From: an uncultured Eubacteriales bacterium
GTDB taxonomy: Bacteria; Bacillota; Clostridia; Monoglobales; Monoglobaceae
Reading direction: 5' to 3'
Length of the DNA stretch: 64,000 nucleotides
NCBI GenBank assembly: GCA_958352815.1
Contig: CATWQA010000008.1
Coordinates: 8,342-72,341, forward strand
In this document: positions 42,196-50,492 of the stretch, piece by piece
Position numbering within the stretch: the first letter of the stretch is position 1
Layout: each line of letters begins with the position of its first letter
Program-made: the position numbers and the translations under genes
Notes under the pieces: generated by a model
What the model was told of the DNA's origin: nothing
The model's input: the letters and a program-made list of their open reading frames with translations, nothing else
The model's database searches: none

Positions 42196-42267
42196 AATTA
42201 GTGTTATTTAAAACGCCAATCCGCTTTATTTTGATTTTAACCGTTGGGATAGTCAACGGGCGCAATT

Positions 42268-42360
42268 GTGACCCAACATCTTTGATGTTGGACTGCTCGG
42301 AAGTATTCCGATTGGTACAAAGTAAGCAATGTCAATAACAGTCCTAAGTTGTTGCCGATA
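42268..42360. repeat. 93-bp structured repeat, copy 2 (inverted)
   Basis: Reverse complement of the repeat at 14582-14674 at about 80% identity. The terminal hairpin reads CCAACATC / GATGTTGG; relative to copy 1, one pair is changed from T-A to A-T with pairing kept. Confidence 0.8.
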
Positions 42361-42409
42361 TAAATGGCGCCCCTGCGAAATTTTGATTTATTATGGCAAT
42401 TATAAATAC

Positions 42410-42465
42410 AGCCCGCCATGTGCGTTTGGGGAGGCGAGGGCAAACGCAACAGGGCGGGCGATAAG
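42410..42465. repeat. GC-rich hairpin repeat, copy 8
   Basis: GCCCGCCATGTGCGTTTGGG, AGGCGAGGG, then CAAACGCAACAGGGCGGGCG. Confidence 0.78.
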
Positions 42466-42561
42466 CTTTATTATCAAATTTAAATAAAATATCACGGATA
42501 TAGCATAAAAGCCACTGTTTGCGTTAATCTTCTACATAAATGTGCCGCCTAAAGCGGCGGT

Positions 42562-42606
42562 GACTGCGCGCCTTACGTGTCGCCTACGGCGACCTACCGT
42601 GCTTGC
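42562..42606. repeat. 45-bp intergenic repeat, copy 2 (inverted)
   Basis: Reverse complement of 5922-5966 with only a few differences, same length. Confidence 0.8.
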
Positions 42607-42664
42607 AATCCGCCTTTTGCCAAAGGCGGAACAAGGCAGGTTCCAAAGGCAAAGCCCCTTATTG

Positions 42665-42701
42665 AAAAATTCCGCAGGATTAGCAATAATCCTGCGGAAT
42701 G
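42665..42701 (-). terminator. intrinsic terminator of dnaX-ybaB
   Basis: On the minus strand ATTCCGCAGGATTA pairs with TAATCCTGCGGAAT around TTGC, followed by TTTTTC. Confidence 0.93.
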
Positions 42702-42716
42702 TACTTTTAAGGTAAA

Positions 42717-43061
42717 TCAGAACAAGCCGGGAATATTAAGTCCGCCGGTAAGGCTGCCCATTTGCGCCTCGCTGTCCTTTTCTGCCTTTCTCATCGCCTC
42801 GTTGACTGCGGCAACAATCAAGTCCTGAAGCATTTCAATATCGTCCGGGTCAACGGCTTCCTCTTTAAGAATAATCTCCTGCAGCTCCTTCTTGCCGTTC
42901 ACGGTTGCGGAAACCGCACCTCCGCCAACCTCGGCGGTAAAGGTTTTGGTCTCCATTTCCTCCTGCATCTTTACCATCTGCTCCTGCATTTTCTGAGCCT
43001 GCTTAATCATCTGGTTCATGTTGCCCATATTACCCATTCCTCTGGGAAATCCCTTTGCCAT
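42717..43061 (-). CDS. YbaB/EbfC nucleoid-associated protein (114 aa)
   Basis: A small dimeric DNA-binding protein: MNQMIKQAQKMQEQMVKMQE at the N-terminus, then FTAEVGGGAVSATVNGKKEL and DPDDIEMLQDLIVAAVNEAM. Length is typical. It follows dnaX by four bases, the order found in most bacteria. recR, which usually comes next, is not present; a terminator and repeats follow instead. Confidence 0.94.
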   Translation of the reverse strand: MAKGFPRGMGNMGNMNQMIKQAQKMQEQMVKMQEEMETKTFTAEVGGGAVSATVNGKKELQEIILKEEAVDPDDIEMLQDLIVAAVNEAMRKAEKDSEAQMGSLTGGLNIPGLF

Positions 43062-43065
43062 TTTG

Positions 43066-44682
43066 CTACTCTCCTTTAATCTTTATTATATCTCCATACA
43101 TTTGTTTCTTATTCACTATATCCATTATGGACGGGCCGGTGTTCTCTGCGGAGCTCGTTCCGTCATCCATGGTTATCTTGGCATGCAGACTCTCGCCGGA
43201 CATTTTTGAAAACAGCTCCGACAGATACTCAAGCCCTTTAACCGTGGCTGTCTTTTCATAGGCAATCTTGTTCTTTACCCGAACGTTGACGTTATCGCCC
43301 TCTCTCGTGACCTCCGCCTTGTATAAATACATGAACAGGGTCTTGCTGCTCTGCTTTATAGCGTCAAGCACCTCCGGCCACAAGCTCCAGCTTCCGCTCT
43401 CAGCTGCCGCCGCTTTCGGCTTTGGGGAGCTTTCTGCCGGCTCCGGGGGCTCATCCCAGGGGGGCGTTTCCTCAACCCTTTCCGCCTTGGGCTTTTCCTT
43501 TGCCGCCTTGGGCGGGGAAACCGCCACGCCTGTCTTAATCTGCTGCTCCAGCTTTTCTATTCTGGCAACAAGCGCCTCTTTCTCGGAGCTGTACTCCGGC
43601 TTGCAGAGCTTTATCAGACCGATTTCTGCGGCAATCTTGGGAGAGGACATTGCCTTTGCCCTGCTGTGGTACTCGCTTAAAATATTTATTCCGTATATAA
43701 GCCGCGAGGCAGTAATAGGTTCCGCCGTCTCTTTCAGCTTTTCAACGGCTTCCGGGGACTTTTCCAAAATATCCCCCGGGTTTTCACACTCCTTGCACAG
43801 AAGTAACGCTCTTAAAAAATCTATAAAGTCCTCAAAAAACGTCAGTGGATCCTTGCCCGCATTGAGCAGACTGTCAAGAGCCGCCACCGCCCGAGAGGTC
43901 TCTCCGCCGAAGGCGGCAGAGCCAATCTCAAACAGCGCTCTCTCGTCCACAATTCCCACAATCTCGGAAACATCGGCACGGCGCAGCTCTCCGCCGAAGG
44001 CGGAGCACCTGTCCAAAATACTGAGGGCGTCTCTCATGGAGCCGTCTGCCAGCTCGGCAATAAGCTCGATAGCGTCCTCTGTTGCCTCTATTCCCTCCTC
44101 CCTTGCCACCTTTTTAAGACGGCGGGCGATTTGGTCGCTGCCTATCCGCTTAAAGTCATATCTCTGGCAGCGGGACAGAATTGTTTGCGGGATTTTTTGA
44201 GGCTCGGTTGTAGCGAGAATAAAAAGGGCGTGTTCGGGAGGTTCTTCCAGGGTTTTAAGCAGGGCGTTAAACGCCTGTATGGTGAGCATATGTACCTCGT
44301 CAATGATGTACACCTTGTACTTGCAGCCTGCGGGAGTGTAAATTACCTCCTCGCGCAGACTCCTGACGGCGTCAACACCGTTGTTGCTGGCGGCGTCCAT
44401 TTCATAAACGTCCATAATCCTGCCGTCAATAATCCCCCGACAGGTTTCGCAGACGTTGCACGGCTCTCCGCCCTGCGGATTTTCACAGTTCACCGCACGG
44501 GAGAAAATCTTTGCCGTTGAGGTCTTTCCCGTGCCTCTGGTGCCGCAGAACAAATAGGCGTGCCCCAGCCTGCCCGAAGCCAGCTCGTTCTTCAAGGTTT
44601 TCGTAATATGCTCCTGACCCACCACATCGTCAAATGTCATAGGCCGCCATTTTCTGTATAAAGCCTGGTATTTTTCGGGCAT
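43066..44682 (-). CDS. dnaX: DNA polymerase III subunit gamma/tau (538 aa)
   Basis: The clamp-loader ATPase. It begins YQALYRKWRPMTFDDVVGQE and has Walker A FCGTRGTGKTS, a four-Cys zinc module (CENPQGGEPCNVCETC), Walker B IDEVHMLT, sensor 1 (LATTEPQKIPQTILSRCQRY) and the collar domain. The last 150 residues, after a Pro/Glu/Lys-rich linker, are the tau-specific region that contacts polymerase. No programmed frameshift slippery site is obvious. SRP RNA lies upstream and ybaB downstream. Confidence 0.96.
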   Translation of the reverse strand: MPEKYQALYRKWRPMTFDDVVGQEHITKTLKNELASGRLGHAYLFCGTRGTGKTSTAKIFSRAVNCENPQGGEPCNVCETCRGIIDGRIMDVYEMDAASNNGVDAVRSLREEVIYTPAGCKYKVYIIDEVHMLTIQAFNALLKTLEEPPEHALFILATTEPQKIPQTILSRCQRYDFKRIGSDQIARRLKKVAREEGIEATEDAIELIAELADGSMRDALSILDRCSAFGGELRRADVSEIVGIVDERALFEIGSAAFGGETSRAVAALDSLLNAGKDPLTFFEDFIDFLRALLLCKECENPGDILEKSPEAVEKLKETAEPITASRLIYGINILSEYHSRAKAMSSPKIAAEIGLIKLCKPEYSSEKEALVARIEKLEQQIKTGVAVSPPKAAKEKPKAERVEETPPWDEPPEPAESSPKPKAAAAESGSWSLWPEVLDAIKQSSKTLFMYLYKAEVTREGDNVNVRVKNKIAYEKTATVKGLEYLSELFSKMSGESLHAKITMDDGTSSAENTGPSIMDIVNKKQMYGDIIKIKGE

Positions 44683-44720
44683 AAGCCCTTCACCTCTTCA
44701 CTCAAACGCAAAAATAAAAA

Positions 44721-44992
44721 AAGTCATGTGCTTGCCTTCGAAACAGCTCTACAAGCGTTACTCACACAGTTAGCTCAGATTTAGCGCCCTCACGGCACAT
44801 CAGAATGACTGCTTATCGCTGCTGCGTTCCCGCCCTGACGAGGTTCACAGGTTCCGATTGCGTAAGACCAAACCGTCAACACCACTTTTGCGAGGCAGAC
44901 CAAACAAAGATATCCCTCATGGCAAGTTTTCATCCCCTCTATAGCGGATTGAGGGTTACAAGGCACCGCTAAAGCCCCGATTTAACATGACT
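44721..44992 (-). ncRNA. ffs: signal recognition particle RNA, large (Alu-containing) type
   Basis: The minus strand from 44992 to 44721 contains the SRP signatures. The Alu-domain UGUAAC is in GCCUUGUAACCCUCAAUCCG. The apical domain IV (helix 8), which binds Ffh, reads CCUCGUCAGGGCGGGAACGC then AGCAGCGAUAAG. The ends pair through GUCAUGU / ACAUGAC. At about 270 nt it is the large Firmicute form with Alu domain. A poly-U run follows on the minus strand (44711-44722). Position just before dnaX-ybaB is the conserved one. Confidence 0.9.
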
Positions 44993-45071
44993 TAGATATT
45001 CTAACACAAAATAAATAATAGGTCAATAGTTTTTCATAAATTTTTCGGCAGCTTCAATTGAAGCCGACCTG

Positions 45072-46439
45072 TCAAATTTGGATTTTCACCCATTTGCCCG
45101 CCTTAAAGCGCACTGCGGCGAAAAGGTATCTTGAAATCTGGTCGCCCACAACTCCCATCCAAATGCCGGCAATACCCATGCCGAAGGTGTAACCGAACAG
45201 GTATGAAACTGCCGTTCTGATAATCGTGACGCTTATTGTGGAAGCCACTGCGGTGTACAGCGTGTCTCCCGCTCCCCGCAGGCAGCCCATATATATAACC
45301 TGCCTGATCTGGAACAGAACCACGACTATTATAATCCGCATTATGCTCACGCCGATATCCACGATTTCGGGCTCTGTGAAGAACAGACCCATCAGCAGCC
45401 GTGCCCCCAGGAAGTATATAACCGCAAGGGCTATGGAAATAAATCCGCCAATCATCTGGCAGGTTGCTCCGAAGTCCTTGGCTCGGGTCTGCTTGTTCTC
45501 GCCAAGGCTGCGGCCGATTAAGGCGACCGCCGCCGCCTGCAAGCCGTCTCCGAAGGAGAAGGACAGACCCATAATATTCATTCCCACCTGGTGAGCCGCC
45601 ATTGCCGCATTGCCCTGGTCGGCCGCCATAATCGCGGTCATCATAAAGCCTACGCGCATCAGCAGCTGCTCAAAAAATACGCTGTAGCCCACCCTTACTA
45701 TGCTCCTAAGAGCCGTAAATGACGGGTAGATACGCTTTTTTATTATGTACAAAAGGTTGATAAAGCTGCCCGGCTTCAGAATTGAAATAATGCTCATTAT
45801 GCAAGCAACCACCGTGCCCAAAACCGTGGCAAGAGCGGCGCCTGCTATTCCCAGAGCGGGGAAGCCGAAATGCCCGTCAATCAACAGATAATTTAAAATG
45901 ATGTTTATGGTGTTTGATGTAATATTGGTGCGCATGGTGATTTTAGTGTTGCCCGCTCCACGCTGAGCCGAATTAATTCCCATCTGGATACAGTTGAAAA
46001 TCATGCCGCCCATGATAATCCTGTAGTAGAGCACAGCGCCGTCGTGGGTCTCGGGAGTTGAGCCGCACAAATCCATTATTTGGGGCGCAAAAATCGCCAG
46101 AGACACGCCCAAAACAGCTGCCAAAATAACAATCATCGCAAGCGCAGTTGACAGTATGGCGTTTGCGTCATTCCTCTTGTTGGCTCCAAACCTTCTGGCG
46201 ACCAGCGCCGACAGGGAAACATTCATCGCCATAAACACAGACAGCCCCAAAAACTTGGGTTGGGTGGTAAGACCCACCGCCGCAACCGCATTTGACCCCA
46301 GTGAGCTTACCATAAAGGAGTCCACCAGTCCTGCAAAGGCAACAAAAAATGACTCAACTATAGCCGGTACGGCAATTCTAAGCGCCGCCGCTGCCATATA
46401 TTTATCAAAACGTCTTCTCTTCATAAAAGTTATTATCAT
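45072..46439 (-). CDS. MATE family efflux transporter (455 aa)
   Basis: About 12 membrane helices in two homologous halves, with the MATE patterns LRIAVPAIVESFFVAFAGLV, DSFMVSSLGSNAVAAVGLTT and, in the second half, VGMNIMGLSFSFGDGLQAAA. It exports drugs or metabolites in exchange for cations. It is last on the minus strand of the polysaccharide region, 38 bases after a GT2 gene, so it may be co-transcribed. Whether it has a role in polysaccharide biosynthesis is unclear; MATE and polysaccharide flippases share a fold. The sequence matches MATE transporters better than Wzx. Confidence 0.88.
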   Translation of the reverse strand: MIITFMKRRRFDKYMAAAALRIAVPAIVESFFVAFAGLVDSFMVSSLGSNAVAAVGLTTQPKFLGLSVFMAMNVSLSALVARRFGANKRNDANAILSTALAMIVILAAVLGVSLAIFAPQIMDLCGSTPETHDGAVLYYRIIMGGMIFNCIQMGINSAQRGAGNTKITMRTNITSNTINIILNYLLIDGHFGFPALGIAGAALATVLGTVVACIMSIISILKPGSFINLLYIIKKRIYPSFTALRSIVRVGYSVFFEQLLMRVGFMMTAIMAADQGNAAMAAHQVGMNIMGLSFSFGDGLQAAAVALIGRSLGENKQTRAKDFGATCQMIGGFISIALAVIYFLGARLLMGLFFTEPEIVDIGVSIMRIIIVVVLFQIRQVIYMGCLRGAGDTLYTAVASTISVTIIRTAVSYLFGYTFGMGIAGIWMGVVGDQISRYLFAAVRFKAGKWVKIQI

Positions 46440-46477
46440 CTCTTTCCTTTTGTCGTAAATTAAAATGTCACGCAGAA

Positions 46478-47512
46478 TTACCGTATATATTTCTTATTTT
46501 TGAAAATCGCCAAGTATGCCGCGAAATACAGTAATACATAACGCTTCTTCTTCATCAGCGAATACAGAGTGGAATCGGTATTGTAGTTCTTATCCGGCAT
46601 TTCCTCAACGCATCGCTGAGCTATATCTTTAATTTTAGAATATCTCTCCTTAAAGCTCAGCCCCCATTTGGGGTTAAACAGCAGCATCATGCTCTTGTTG
46701 GTGCCGTTAAGAAAATCGCTGCATATAATCTCCAAGACCCTTTTGTTTTCCTCATTCCAGCCGTACATGTACTTGTATCTGTACTCGTTAACCCTGCTGA
46801 CAATATCAAAAAAATCGAGGGGGAACTTTTTAAACGCGCCGTGTATGTCGTTCGGATAGTGGTTATACAGCACATCGTCTATCAATAAAATCCGATCCGC
46901 AATGTCAACATACATCATTATGAAAACCTCGTCCTGGTTTCTTCTGAGAGCGGGGTATTTTATACCGTGCTCCTTAATTTTTTCAAGGCTGAACATTTTG
47001 TTCCAGGGCGCTCCCTGAATATACATCTTTGCGCGGTTCAGAAAAATATCATAATGGCTGCGCACGTACTCACCGCCAAACACCTTCCCGGGATAAGCAT
47101 TGTAAACCTCTTCCCGTCCGTCGGGGTGCAGCATCCTATAACCGAAAACCACCATATCGCATTTCTCAGTCTCAAGGTTTTTCACAAGTATTTCAATGGC
47201 ATTTTTCTCCATGGCATCATCCGCATCAAAAAAGTATACATACTTCCCCGATGCATTTTCAATGCCCAAATTCCTCGCAGGTCCCGAACCCTTATTTTCC
47301 TGATGAAAAACCTTAACTCGGCTGTCCCTTTGAGCTATCCTCTCGCACACCTTAAGACTGTCGTCCTTCGACCCGTCATCAATAAGCAGAATTTCAACAT
47401 TGTCATAGGTCTGCGCTGCTGCGCTCTTTACCGAATTTTCAAGCATATCTCCCATATTGTACACGGGAATAATTATGCTGACCAGCGGTTTTTCCAAATT
47501 TATCTCTCCCAT
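46478..47512 (-). CDS. family 2 glycosyltransferase, tandem copy C (344 aa)
   Basis: GT-A fold: PLVSIIIPVYNMGDMLENSV at the N-terminus, DDGSKDDSL, and the metal-binding DxD in VYFFDADDAM, followed by VNRxxW-like positions. The C-terminal third is helical and shared with two adjacent paralogues. It should transfer one sugar from a nucleotide donor onto a lipid-linked growing unit on the inner face of the membrane. It is 3 bases downstream of copy B, so translation is continuous. Sugar and linkage cannot be read from sequence. Confidence 0.85.
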   Translation of the reverse strand: MGEINLEKPLVSIIIPVYNMGDMLENSVKSAAAQTYDNVEILLIDDGSKDDSLKVCERIAQRDSRVKVFHQENKGSGPARNLGIENASGKYVYFFDADDAMEKNAIEILVKNLETEKCDMVVFGYRMLHPDGREEVYNAYPGKVFGGEYVRSHYDIFLNRAKMYIQGAPWNKMFSLEKIKEHGIKYPALRRNQDEVFIMMYVDIADRILLIDDVLYNHYPNDIHGAFKKFPLDFFDIVSRVNEYRYKYMYGWNEENKRVLEIICSDFLNGTNKSMMLLFNPKWGLSFKERYSKIKDIAQRCVEEMPDKNYNTDSTLYSLMKKKRYVLLYFAAYLAIFKNKKYIR

Positions 47513-47515
47513 ATA

Positions 47516-48556
47516 TTATTTTAATCTCCTATCTGAAAACCACAGTTCAATTTCCTTTAGGTATTCACAGAGGAACAACTTCACGGGGCTGTTCTCCAGC
47601 ATATATCTGTATTTGCGAAAGTCCGGGGTAACCTCTCTCGACGGAAGTTCCCTTGCAAAGACCTCCATCGCCGCCTTAACCGCCTCATATCTCTCCCTGA
47701 AATTGAACCAACGGCTTCCCCTGTAACGCATTTGTATATACACGTCAATATTAATCGCCAGAACACGGCATATGTACTCCATTACCCCTCTGTTTTCCCT
47801 GTTCCAGTTATATGCAATATCAAGCTGACTGTTTTTCAGGAAAACAATTTTATCAAAAAAGCTGTCCAGATATTTTTTGCTTTTTACGGCGGTAGGCCAT
47901 ATGTAATAGTAATACAGCACGTCGGGAATAAAGCTGACGGTGTCTATGCAATTCAGATACATCATGTTGAATATTTCATCCTGACTTTTACGCACCGTGG
48001 GCACTCTTAGCCCGTTTTTCTTGATTATTTCAGCTCTGTACAGCTTGTTCCACAGGGCGCCGTGCATGGCATAGGGTTTGCCCCGAACAATAAAATCATC
48101 ATAATGCTTTCGTATGTACTCGGCCTTGCAGAGCTTTCGTTCATAGGATTTTGTAAACAGGTTTTCTCTGCGCCTGTTTACAAATGAATATCCGCACACG
48201 ACTAAATCCGCCCTGCCGGTTTCAATCTCAGCGACCAGCTTAGCCACCGCGCCCCTTTCGACCTCGTCGTCCGCGTCGGCAAAATAATAGTAACTGCCCA
48301 ATGCATTTTCTATGCCTAAGTTTCTCGCAGCTCCCGAGCCCAAATCCTCCTGATGAAACACCCTGATTCGTTCGTCACCGTCCGCAAGCTTCATGCAGGC
48401 TTTAAGGCTTCCGTCCGCCGAGCCGTCGTCAATAAGGAGTATTTCAATATTGCCGTAGGTTTGTTCCGTAACGCTCCTTACCGACCTTTCAAGAAACTGC
48501 TCCGCATTATACACGGGCATAATTATGCTGACCAATGGTTTATCCAAATATATCAA
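47516..48556 (-). CDS. family 2 glycosyltransferase, tandem copy B (346 aa)
   Basis: Same architecture as its neighbours: PLVSIIMPVYNAEQFLERSV, LLIDDGSADGSLKACMKLAD, and DxD in YYYFADADDEV. The middle shares WNKLYRAEIIKKNGL and DEIFNMMYLNCIDTVSFIPD with copy A nearly residue for residue. These two copies clearly come from a recent tandem duplication. The C-terminus, EYLKEIELWFSDRRLK, is also shared. Six bases from copy A. Confidence 0.86.
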   Translation of the reverse strand: MIYLDKPLVSIIMPVYNAEQFLERSVRSVTEQTYGNIEILLIDDGSADGSLKACMKLADGDERIRVFHQEDLGSGAARNLGIENALGSYYYFADADDEVERGAVAKLVAEIETGRADLVVCGYSFVNRRRENLFTKSYERKLCKAEYIRKHYDDFIVRGKPYAMHGALWNKLYRAEIIKKNGLRVPTVRKSQDEIFNMMYLNCIDTVSFIPDVLYYYYIWPTAVKSKKYLDSFFDKIVFLKNSQLDIAYNWNRENRGVMEYICRVLAINIDVYIQMRYRGSRWFNFRERYEAVKAAMEVFARELPSREVTPDFRKYRYMLENSPVKLFLCEYLKEIELWFSDRRLK

Positions 48557-48562
48557 CTCTCT

Positions 48563-49591
48563 TTATCTTAGTTCCCTGTCGGCAAATCCAAGCTGAATTT
48601 CTTTGAGATATTCTATGAGGAACAGCCTGATACTGTTTCCGCCCAGCAAATATTTATACTTGAGAAAATCAGGCGATATGTCCTTTGAGGGAGTTTCTCT
48701 CTGAAACACCTCTATTGTCTCTTTAACCGCTCCGTACCTCTCCTTAAAGCTGTACCACCGACTTCCGTTGTAGCGCATCTGTATGTACACGTCTGCGTAT
48801 ACCGCAAAGGTGCGGCATATATGCTCTAAAACCCTTGTATTTTTCCTGTTCCAGTTATATGCGATTTCCAGCTGCTTATTTTTCAGCTCGATTATTTTTT
48901 CAAAATATCCCTCAAAATATTTTTGGCTGTTAATCTCGGTGGGCTGTATATAATATTTATACAGAACCTCCGGAACAAAGGACACGCTGTCTATACAGCT
49001 TAAATACATCATGTTGAATATCTCATCCTCTCCCTTGCGCACCAAGGGTATGCCGAGATTATTTTTCTTGATTATTTCCGCCTTATAGAGCTTGTTCCAC
49101 AGGGCGCCGAACATTGCATATGGATTTGTCTTAACTATAAATTCATCATAGTGGCTTCGAACATATTCCCCATCGAATATTTTGTGCTCATATGTTTTGG
49201 TCATAAGGCTTTCGCCGGATTTGTTCACCCACGAATGACCGCACACTGCCAAGTCCACTCCGTCCCTCTCAATGGCGAAGCTTAGGGTGAGCACCGTGTC
49301 CTCGCTGATCTCATCGTCCGAATCCACAAAGTAGTAATACTCTCCGCGGGCGTTTTCCATCCCTGTATTGCGGGCGGCAGCCGGACCCATGTTCTCCTGA
49401 TGAATTACTCTGACCCGCCTGTCCGTCTCTGCGATTTTCTTTGCCCTCTTAAGACTGTCGTCCGTTGAACCGTCGTCAACCAATAAAATCTCAATATTTG
49501 CATAGGTCTGCCTCAAAAGCATTGAGACAGACCTGTTAAGCAGTTCACCGGCATTATAGACAGGCATAATTACACTTACCAGCTTGTTCAT
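48563..49591 (-). CDS. family 2 glycosyltransferase, tandem copy A (342 aa)
   Basis: N-terminus MNKLVSVIMPVYNAGELLNR, LLVDDGSTDDSLKRAKKIAE, DxD-type motif in YYYFVDSDDEIS (Ser between the Asp residues, a common variant), and the shared WNKLYKAEIIKKNNL and DEIFNMMYLSCIDSVSFVPE blocks. The ATG at 49591 has CCGGAGGG seven bases ahead; an in-frame start 15 codons upstream overlaps the preceding gene and lacks homology. First of three tandem GT2 genes. Confidence 0.86.
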   Translation of the reverse strand: MNKLVSVIMPVYNAGELLNRSVSMLLRQTYANIEILLVDDGSTDDSLKRAKKIAETDRRVRVIHQENMGPAAARNTGMENARGEYYYFVDSDDEISEDTVLTLSFAIERDGVDLAVCGHSWVNKSGESLMTKTYEHKIFDGEYVRSHYDEFIVKTNPYAMFGALWNKLYKAEIIKKNNLGIPLVRKGEDEIFNMMYLSCIDSVSFVPEVLYKYYIQPTEINSQKYFEGYFEKIIELKNKQLEIAYNWNRKNTRVLEHICRTFAVYADVYIQMRYNGSRWYSFKERYGAVKETIEVFQRETPSKDISPDFLKYKYLLGGNSIRLFLIEYLKEIQLGFADRELR

Positions 49592-49613
49592 AAACACCCT
49601 CCGGAATATTCTG

Positions 49614-50465
49614 TTAATACCAGCACAAATCAACAACGCACAGCTCCGGCGGGTTGTTGATCCTGGGCATGAAGTGGGAATTCCCCAAACCCCTGCTGAT
49701 TATAACATTGCTGTTGCCGATTGTATGGAAGCCCTCGGCGAGCTTCGGGAAAAGACCTTGGTCGGCGGAATACAAGCCGCCGACAAATGGCAGCCTAACC
49801 TGACCGCCGTGGGCGTGACCGCAGAGCGCCAAATCAATTTCGCTGTCCTCAATATGCCCCTGAAAAACCTCGGGGTAGTGGACAAGCAGCAGCTTAAAAT
49901 AGTCCTCGCTTGCGTACTTGTCAAAAAAGTCGTGACCGTAACGCTCAAACTGTTCGGAGCCCTGGGACAGTCCGCCGATATTCAGCTTTGTATCCTTTAT
50001 GGTCAAAACCTCGGATTCATCATCAAGAACATGAACGCCCAGGCTCTCAACATCCTCCGAGAGCTTCGAATCGTTAAACAACTTTGCCTCATATTCGTTG
50101 TTGCCCAAAGAGTAATACACCGGCGCAATATCCACCAGCTGCTGGCACAGGGTCAAAACCACGCTGTAGTCCGGGTCGTCCGTCATGTTCATATCCCCCA
50201 CGCAGGCAATAATATCCGGACTGAGATTTCTGATTTTCTCCACAAGTCTGACGTTATCCTTGCCGAACTCCTTTAAGTGCAAATCAGCCAGCACGACTAT
50301 ACGAATATTATCAGAGATTTTATCCGAATGTACCTGATAAAAGGTAACGTCAATTTTTGACTGGTTAAACAAATTGAAGCCGCCCACCAAAACAACAACT
50401 GCCAAAATCACAGCTATTATCGGTTTTTTGTAATTCCAAAATAATTTCAAGTATTTCTTCATCAC
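49614..50465 (-). CDS. membrane-anchored metallophosphoesterase, YkuE-like (283 aa)
   Basis: One membrane helix at about 15-32 (PIIAVILAVVVLVGGFNLF). The extracytoplasmic enzyme domain has all metal motifs: IVVLADLHL, IIACVGDMN, YSLGNNEYEA, LLLVHYPEVF and LALCGHAHGGQVRLP. This is the calcineurin-like group that includes YkuE and lipid-headgroup phosphatases. In this setting it might dephosphorylate an undecaprenyl or polysaccharide intermediate, but that is inferred from place only. It is in the middle of the polysaccharide operon. Confidence 0.82.
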   Translation of the reverse strand: MMKKYLKLFWNYKKPIIAVILAVVVLVGGFNLFNQSKIDVTFYQVHSDKISDNIRIVVLADLHLKEFGKDNVRLVEKIRNLSPDIIACVGDMNMTDDPDYSVVLTLCQQLVDIAPVYYSLGNNEYEAKLFNDSKLSEDVESLGVHVLDDESEVLTIKDTKLNIGGLSQGSEQFERYGHDFFDKYASEDYFKLLLVHYPEVFQGHIEDSEIDLALCGHAHGGQVRLPFVGGLYSADQGLFPKLAEGFHTIGNSNVIISRGLGNSHFMPRINNPPELCVVDLCWY

Positions 50466-50492
50466 ACATGCTCTCCCAACTGTTCAGACAGA

